Below are positions 6,430 to 9,384 of a stretch of 9,384 nucleotides of DNA, piece by piece. Numbering within the stretch: position 1 is the first letter of the stretch; every line of letters begins with the position of its first letter. The notes below the pieces were generated by a model. That model saw only the letters and a program-made list of their open reading frames with translations. It did not search any database and was not told the origin of the DNA. Position numbers and translations under genes: made by a program. This DNA is from an uncultured Caulobacteraceae bacterium (GTDB lineage Bacteria > Pseudomonadota > Alphaproteobacteria > Caulobacterales > Caulobacteraceae), in contig CALFYB010000489.1 in the NCBI GenBank assembly GCA_937952995.1, positions 1 through 9,384 on the forward strand, read 5' to 3'.

Positions 6430-6756
6430 ATGACGTGGTTGGTAGAAACCCTTGGCACCCAAGTGGATGCAGAGATTTTGGCATTGCCAAAAGATATGCA
6501 GGCAGCGTTTGTGAGACTTGCTGAACGAATAGAAGCTGTCGGACTCGAGCGCATTGGACAGCCCCACGTTAAGCATCTTCAGGATAAACTCTGGGAGATG
6601 CGTTTGACAGGACGTGATGGCATAGCCCGCGCGCTTTATGTCACGGCCATCGGCCGACGAGTGATCGTTGTCCATGCCTTTGTTAAGAAGACCCAAAAGA
6701 CACCGCGAGGCGCTATTGAGTTAGCGCTTCGCCGAGCCAAAGAGATCGAACCATGA
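6430..6756 (+). CDS. HigB/Gp49-like toxin of the RelE/ParE superfamily
   Basis: From ATG 6430 the protein has 108 residues. The pattern is that of the phage Gp49/HigB branch of RelE-like toxins: helices at about 10-40, then KHLQDKLWEMR (48-58), strands RALYV (67-71) and RRVIVVHAFVKK (76-87), and a final basic helix with TPRGAIELALRRA (91-103). Members usually cut mRNA on the ribosome and halt translation; that activity is inferred from family. An in-frame ATG at 6412 would add six residues, but it sits inside the operator and upstream of the -10 box, so it would not be in the transcript from that promoter. ATG 6430 lacks a ribosome binding site and lies at the predicted transcription start, so translation is probably leaderless. 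The gene overlaps the antitoxin start by four bases (ATGA). Confidence 0.88.
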   Translation: MTWLVETLGTQVDAEILALPKDMQAAFVRLAERIEAVGLERIGQPHVKHLQDKLWEMRLTGRDGIARALYVTAIGRRVIVVHAFVKKTQKTPRGAIELALRRAKEIEP

Positions 6757-7058
6757 CAAGCCTAGCCAGTCTTCGTGATCAAATTTTGTCCGATCCTGAG
6801 GCCCGTACTGAGTACGAACGCTTGGGACCGATCTTTGCTGTCGTTGGCGAGATGGTGGACGCTCGTCAATCTGCAGGCCTTACCCAAGCCGAGCTTGCTC
6901 GTCGGATGGGAACAAGCCAGTCTGTGATCGCTCGTCTCGAAAGCGCTCGCCACATGCCGACCTTCAATTTGATTAGTCGCTATGCCCAAGCGTTGGATCG
7001 ACGCATCGAAGTTCACTTGGCACCACTGGGTGCTGATAGAGCTCCGCAGCACGCATAA
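6753..7058 (+). CDS. XRE-type helix-turn-helix antitoxin (HigA-like)
   Basis: The protein has 101 residues. A helix-turn-helix of the Cro/C1/XRE type covers about 36-78: RQSAGLTQAELARRMG is the first part, TSQSVIARLE the recognition helix, and residues 68-80 the closing helix. An N-terminal helical arm (about 5-36) and a C-terminal strand (RRIEVHLAPL, 83-92) may form the toxin-binding and dimer parts. Its ATG (6753) overlaps the toxin stop, the ribosome binding site is weak (AGAG at 6741-6744), and translation is likely coupled. It should neutralise the toxin and, alone or in complex, repress the promoter through the palindrome at 6403-6418. Toxin-first order is typical of higBA loci. Such pairs often stabilise plasmids or integrative elements by killing or arresting cells that lose them. 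Confidence 0.88.
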   Translation: MTSLASLRDQILSDPEARTEYERLGPIFAVVGEMVDARQSAGLTQAELARRMGTSQSVIARLESARHMPTFNLISRYAQALDRRIEVHLAPLGADRAPQHA

Positions 7059-7316
7059 ACCGATATCCAGCGGCGAAATTTCCCATAATTATCAATGGCG
7101 CAGAAGATCTGACCTAAGGGTGGTTACTATTCGAGATAAAAATTTAGGCTCGGCATTGGGTAAAGAGAGCGACTGACAGAAGCCGAGGCTTGAGCCATCA
7201 TGTCGGCAACTAGAGACGAACTTGGTTTAGAACCCACACCTCCCTAGCGGCCCGTTCTCTTTGTCGCCACTTCGAACCATCCTGGGACCGGCGTCAAGGA
7301 CCCTCAGATAACCCCC
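7059..7316. other. Non-coding junction between the transfer module and the sugar operon
   Basis: About 260 bases have no supported gene on either strand. The part before about 7150 is AT-richer than its surroundings. AGGCTCGGC (7146-7154) and GCCGAGGCT (7182-7190) form an inverted pair with one mismatch and a 27-base gap. No tRNA, integrase site or insertion sequence is visible. The two flanking gene groups converge here, so transcripts from both sides should end in this interval, yet I see no classical stem plus T-run terminator. Confidence 0.5.
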
Positions 7317-7324
7317 TTAAGGGG
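7313..7324. repeat. 12-bp GC-clamped palindrome over the transporter stop codon
   Basis: CCCCTTAAGGGG is a perfect palindrome, and the TAA stop of the minus-strand transporter gene (7319-7317) lies in its centre. With no loop bases and no T run beyond it, it is a poor terminator candidate, though it could help stop transcripts or protect the RNA end. Confidence 0.4.
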
Positions 7325-8567
7325 CTGCGCCATAGTCGTCCTCGTCCAGACTCTTAAGAACCTTGGCAGAGGGGTCCCAGATCCGGTTGGCAAGAAGGGC
7401 GATAAAGAGGAGGCCCGCAAAGACCGTCGCCAAGGCAAAACCAGCCTTTGCCCCGCCAAACAGGTCACTGACAGCCCCCATGGCGAGGGGGGCAAGAACG
7501 GCGCTGACGCAGGTGAAGAACAGGATGACCCCTGCCGCCGCCCCATGCTGGGCCTTTTTGAAGCCACTAATGCCCTTGGAATTGACGGTAGGATAGATCA
7601 CGGACATGAACAGACCCGACAGGGGCAGGGCGATGGCCGCAACGCTGATCCCGCCAACCATGGCGGCGGCAAAACAGATCAGGATAGCCCCGCTGGCCAG
7701 GCTCATCACCGTGGTCCAGTTAAACCGGCTGAGCAGCCAAGCCCCTAAGAACCGCCCCCCTGCGCGCAGAACAAAAAAGATCGCCAGAGCATAGGTTGCG
7801 ACCAACGGCCAAGGTCCGGCATAGCCCGCCAAAAGGGTTGGCATCCACACATAGATCGCGGCCTCTACGCCGACATAGAGCATGGCAAGGATGCTGAAGG
7901 CCAAGGCATGGGGATGGCCCATCAGGCTCAAGGAGGCCTTCAGATTGACCGTCTCGACCTGCTGCGTGCGAGTGGGATAGCGGATGAAGAAGGCAGTGAT
8001 TATCAAGATGGCGCAGAGGCCACCGGCAATGACATAGAGCCACTTCCACGAGGCTCCGCGCACCAGAAGCTGGGCCACGATGGCGGGGCCGATAATGGCC
8101 CCGACGCCAAAGAAGCCCTCAACCGTGTTCATGGTCGCCGTGTGGGAGCGGGTGGAGGTGGAGATATCGCCGATCAAGGCTAGGGCGCCGGTCTTGAACA
8201 CCCCAATGGCGAGGCCGGAAATGAACAGTAGCCCGACAAAGAACAGGAACTGGTTGCCGACCGCAAAAAGGAAGGAGTTGAGGGCAAAGAGGGTTAGGCC
8301 GAGCATGATGGTGCGCTTGCGCCCAAGCCGGTCGGCCAAGAACCCTAGAAAAAGGCCCGCCAAGGCGATGCCGCTCATGGTCGCATAGTGGAAAGACCCG
8401 GCAGCGGTCATGCCAAGACCAAATTCCTTGATCACCTCAGGAATGATCAACCCGACCGAATCTGTGGTCATGGCGAACATCATGAACATCAAAAAGGTCA
8501 TCAGCTTGATCAGGCCGACATTGCGGGTGCCGCCCTCGATCTGGGCCGTCGTTTCAGTCGATGCCAT
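7317..8567 (-). CDS. MFS sugar transporter (probable hexose/H+ symporter)
   Basis: The protein has 416 residues, the normal size for a 12-helix major facilitator. Hydrophobic segments run through the whole length from about residue 18 to 398. The family's signature loop between helices 2 and 3 is clear: GFLADRLGRKRT at 75-86. A second-half motif, IYPTVNSKGISG, recalls the PT-containing loop of sugar/proton symporters of the fucose/glucose-galactose kind, but I cannot fix the subfamily from sequence alone. It is encoded directly behind a fructokinase gene, so uptake of fructose or a fructose-containing sugar into the cytoplasm is the best inference. ATG 8567-8565 is preceded by AGGAG eight bases away, and the gap to the upstream gene is only 11 bases, so the two form an operon read right to left. 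Confidence 0.85.
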   Translation of the reverse strand: MASTETTAQIEGGTRNVGLIKLMTFLMFMMFAMTTDSVGLIIPEVIKEFGLGMTAAGSFHYATMSGIALAGLFLGFLADRLGRKRTIMLGLTLFALNSFLFAVGNQFLFFVGLLFISGLAIGVFKTGALALIGDISTSTRSHTATMNTVEGFFGVGAIIGPAIVAQLLVRGASWKWLYVIAGGLCAILIITAFFIRYPTRTQQVETVNLKASLSLMGHPHALAFSILAMLYVGVEAAIYVWMPTLLAGYAGPWPLVATYALAIFFVLRAGGRFLGAWLLSRFNWTTVMSLASGAILICFAAAMVGGISVAAIALPLSGLFMSVIYPTVNSKGISGFKKAQHGAAAGVILFFTCVSAVLAPLAMGAVSDLFGGAKAGFALATVFAGLLFIALLANRIWDPSAKVLKSLDEDDYGAAP

Positions 8568-8575
8568 GATTTGAG

Positions 8576-8580
8576 CTCCT
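8576..8580 (-). promoter_or_regulatory. Ribosome binding site of the transporter, overlapping the fructokinase stop
   Basis: On the minus strand the sequence reads TAGGAG, where TAG (8581-8579) ends the fructokinase and AGGAG (8580-8576) is the ribosome binding site for ATG 8567. Ribosomes ending the kinase would be positioned to restart on the transporter. Confidence 0.75.
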
Positions 8581-9384
8581 ATGATCTCGTTAGGGGCAAG
8601 GCCAAGGCTATCGCCCCCAGCACGCCAGCATCGCTCCCCAATCCGGGAGCAACCAGATAGCGCTCTAACCGCGCCTCATCCTCAAGATCGCCAATATAGC
8701 CGCCGAGCTGACGGCGAAGGTGCTGACGGGCGGCGCGCAGTAGTGTGGGGTGAGAACCAACCCCGCCGCCGATAATGATCCTCTGGGGCGAGGCTATGAG
8801 GCTCAGGCTCGCGGCCAGTTGCGCCACATAGTCAGCGACCAGGTCCCAGACCGGGTCTTGCACATCAAGCTGTTCGGCGGGCCTACCGACCCTGACGGCA
8901 AGGGCCGGACCGCTGATCAGGCCCTCTAGGCAGTCGCCATGGAAGGGGCAGGCGCCCTTGAAGGGGTCACGCTGAGGGTCGCGGCGCACCAAAATATGCC
9001 CGGCCTCTGGGTGCATAAGCCCATGGAGCGGCTGGCTATTAACGATCAGACCCACGCCAACGCCAGTGCCGATGGTGACATAGGCAAGGTCGCTCAGGCC
9101 ATGGGCTGCGCCCCACAGATGCTCACCCGCGGCGGCACCCGTCACATCAGTGTCGAAAGCGACGGGGACGTCAAAACCATCGGTCAGGCGGTGGGCGACA
9201 TCGGCATGGCTCCAGCCCGGTTTCGGGGTATTCAGAATCTGGCCCCAGTCCTTGGCCGTGCGATCCAGTCTGGCGGGACCGAAGGTGGCAATGCCGATGG
9301 CCTCGAACCGGCCGCGTTCAGCTTCGAGCACAGCGCGCACTGCCGATAGGGTCTCATCCGGTGTCGTGGTGGGGATACGGATCG
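8579..9384 (-). CDS. ROK-family fructokinase, N-terminus beyond the window
   Basis: The reading frame stays open to the right edge. The edge codons read IRIPTTTPDETLSAV, a segment typical of residues about 25-40 of ROK fructokinases, so roughly 25-30 residues are missing, including the first ATP-phosphate loop. An internal GTG at 9340 is not the start. Visible motifs in order are IGIATFGPARLD; FDTDVTGAAAGE with the likely catalytic aspartate; YVTIGTGVGVGL for phosphate binding; HPEAGHI followed by ACPFHGDCLEG, the ROK signature with His and Cys residues that bind zinc; and IIIGGGVG for adenosine binding. The enzyme would phosphorylate fructose to fructose 6-phosphate with ATP in the cytoplasm. 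It is followed by the MFS transporter gene in the same operon. Mannose or glucose as an added substrate is possible in this family. All visible key residues look intact. Its promoter lies outside the window. Confidence 0.9.
   Translation of the reverse strand, partial: IRIPTTTPDETLSAVRAVLEAERGRFEAIGIATFGPARLDRTAKDWGQILNTPKPGWSHADVAHRLTDGFDVPVAFDTDVTGAAAGEHLWGAAHGLSDLAYVTIGTGVGVGLIVNSQPLHGLMHPEAGHILVRRDPQRDPFKGACPFHGDCLEGLISGPALAVRVGRPAEQLDVQDPVWDLVADYVAQLAASLSLIASPQRIIIGGGVGSHPTLLRAARQHLRRQLGGYIGDLEDEARLERYLVAPGLGSDAGVLGAIALALPLTRS

Noticed and set aside
7317..8567. Several plus-strand open frames opposite the MFS gene (for example 7908-8183 and 8080-8388)
   Set aside because: They are antisense shadows of a continuous, well-supported 416-residue membrane protein and show no family features.
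9338..9340. GTG 9340 as the fructokinase start
   Set aside because: The frame stays open upstream to the window edge and encodes the conserved IPTTTPDETL segment, so the gene is cut by the edge.
1..9384. CRISPR array, tRNA, rRNA or insertion sequence
   Set aside because: No regularly spaced repeats, no cloverleaf-like or ribosomal sequence, and no transposase frame were seen.

Overview
The window looks like part of an alphaproteobacterial, probably Caulobacterales-type, accessory replicon or integrated conjugative element. It has moderately high GC with fairly uniform base and codon style. GANTC is strikingly scarce: I counted about ten sites by eye in 9.4 kb, where roughly 35 would be expected at this composition. 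GANTC scarcity is a known signature of genomes methylated by CcrM. The species cannot be read from the sequence.

Positions 1-135 hold the last 44 codons of an unrecognised plus-strand gene. Positions 136-890 are non-coding and appear to be the cis-acting transfer region. On the minus strand at 730-718 is GTGCGTATGGTGT, which resembles the nic sites of MobF plasmids (R388 GTGCGTATTGTCT, F GCGTGGGGTGT). It is flanked by short inverted repeats, followed by an 8-bp inverted repeat (749-768) and two related GGAGAGGTA elements, one of which is a perfect hairpin in the leader of the next gene.

Positions 891-6378 hold a compact plus-strand operon with the trwA-trwB-trwC layout of plasmid R388. It encodes a 121-residue ribbon-helix-helix accessory protein, a membrane-anchored coupling ATPase, and a 1012-residue MobF relaxase-helicase. 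The last two genes overlap by one base. Together they would nick oriT, carry the relaxase-bound strand to a type IV secretion channel, and unwind the DNA. No channel genes are present in the window. The proposed nic strand and orientation would send the left side of the window first and the trw genes last, as is usual for conjugative elements.

Positions 6396-7058 hold a toxin-first type II toxin-antitoxin pair (HigB/Gp49-like toxin, XRE-type antitoxin). Its strong promoter has a perfect palindrome in the spacer and a toxin ATG at the predicted transcription start, so the mRNA is probably leaderless. It may serve to stabilise the element.

Positions 7059-7316 are non-coding. From 7317 to the right edge runs a minus-strand sugar operon: a ROK-family fructokinase (N-terminus cut off by the window) followed by an MFS sugar transporter. 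Uptake and phosphorylation of a hexose, probably fructose, is the likely job. It either travels as cargo or marks the edge of the transfer module.
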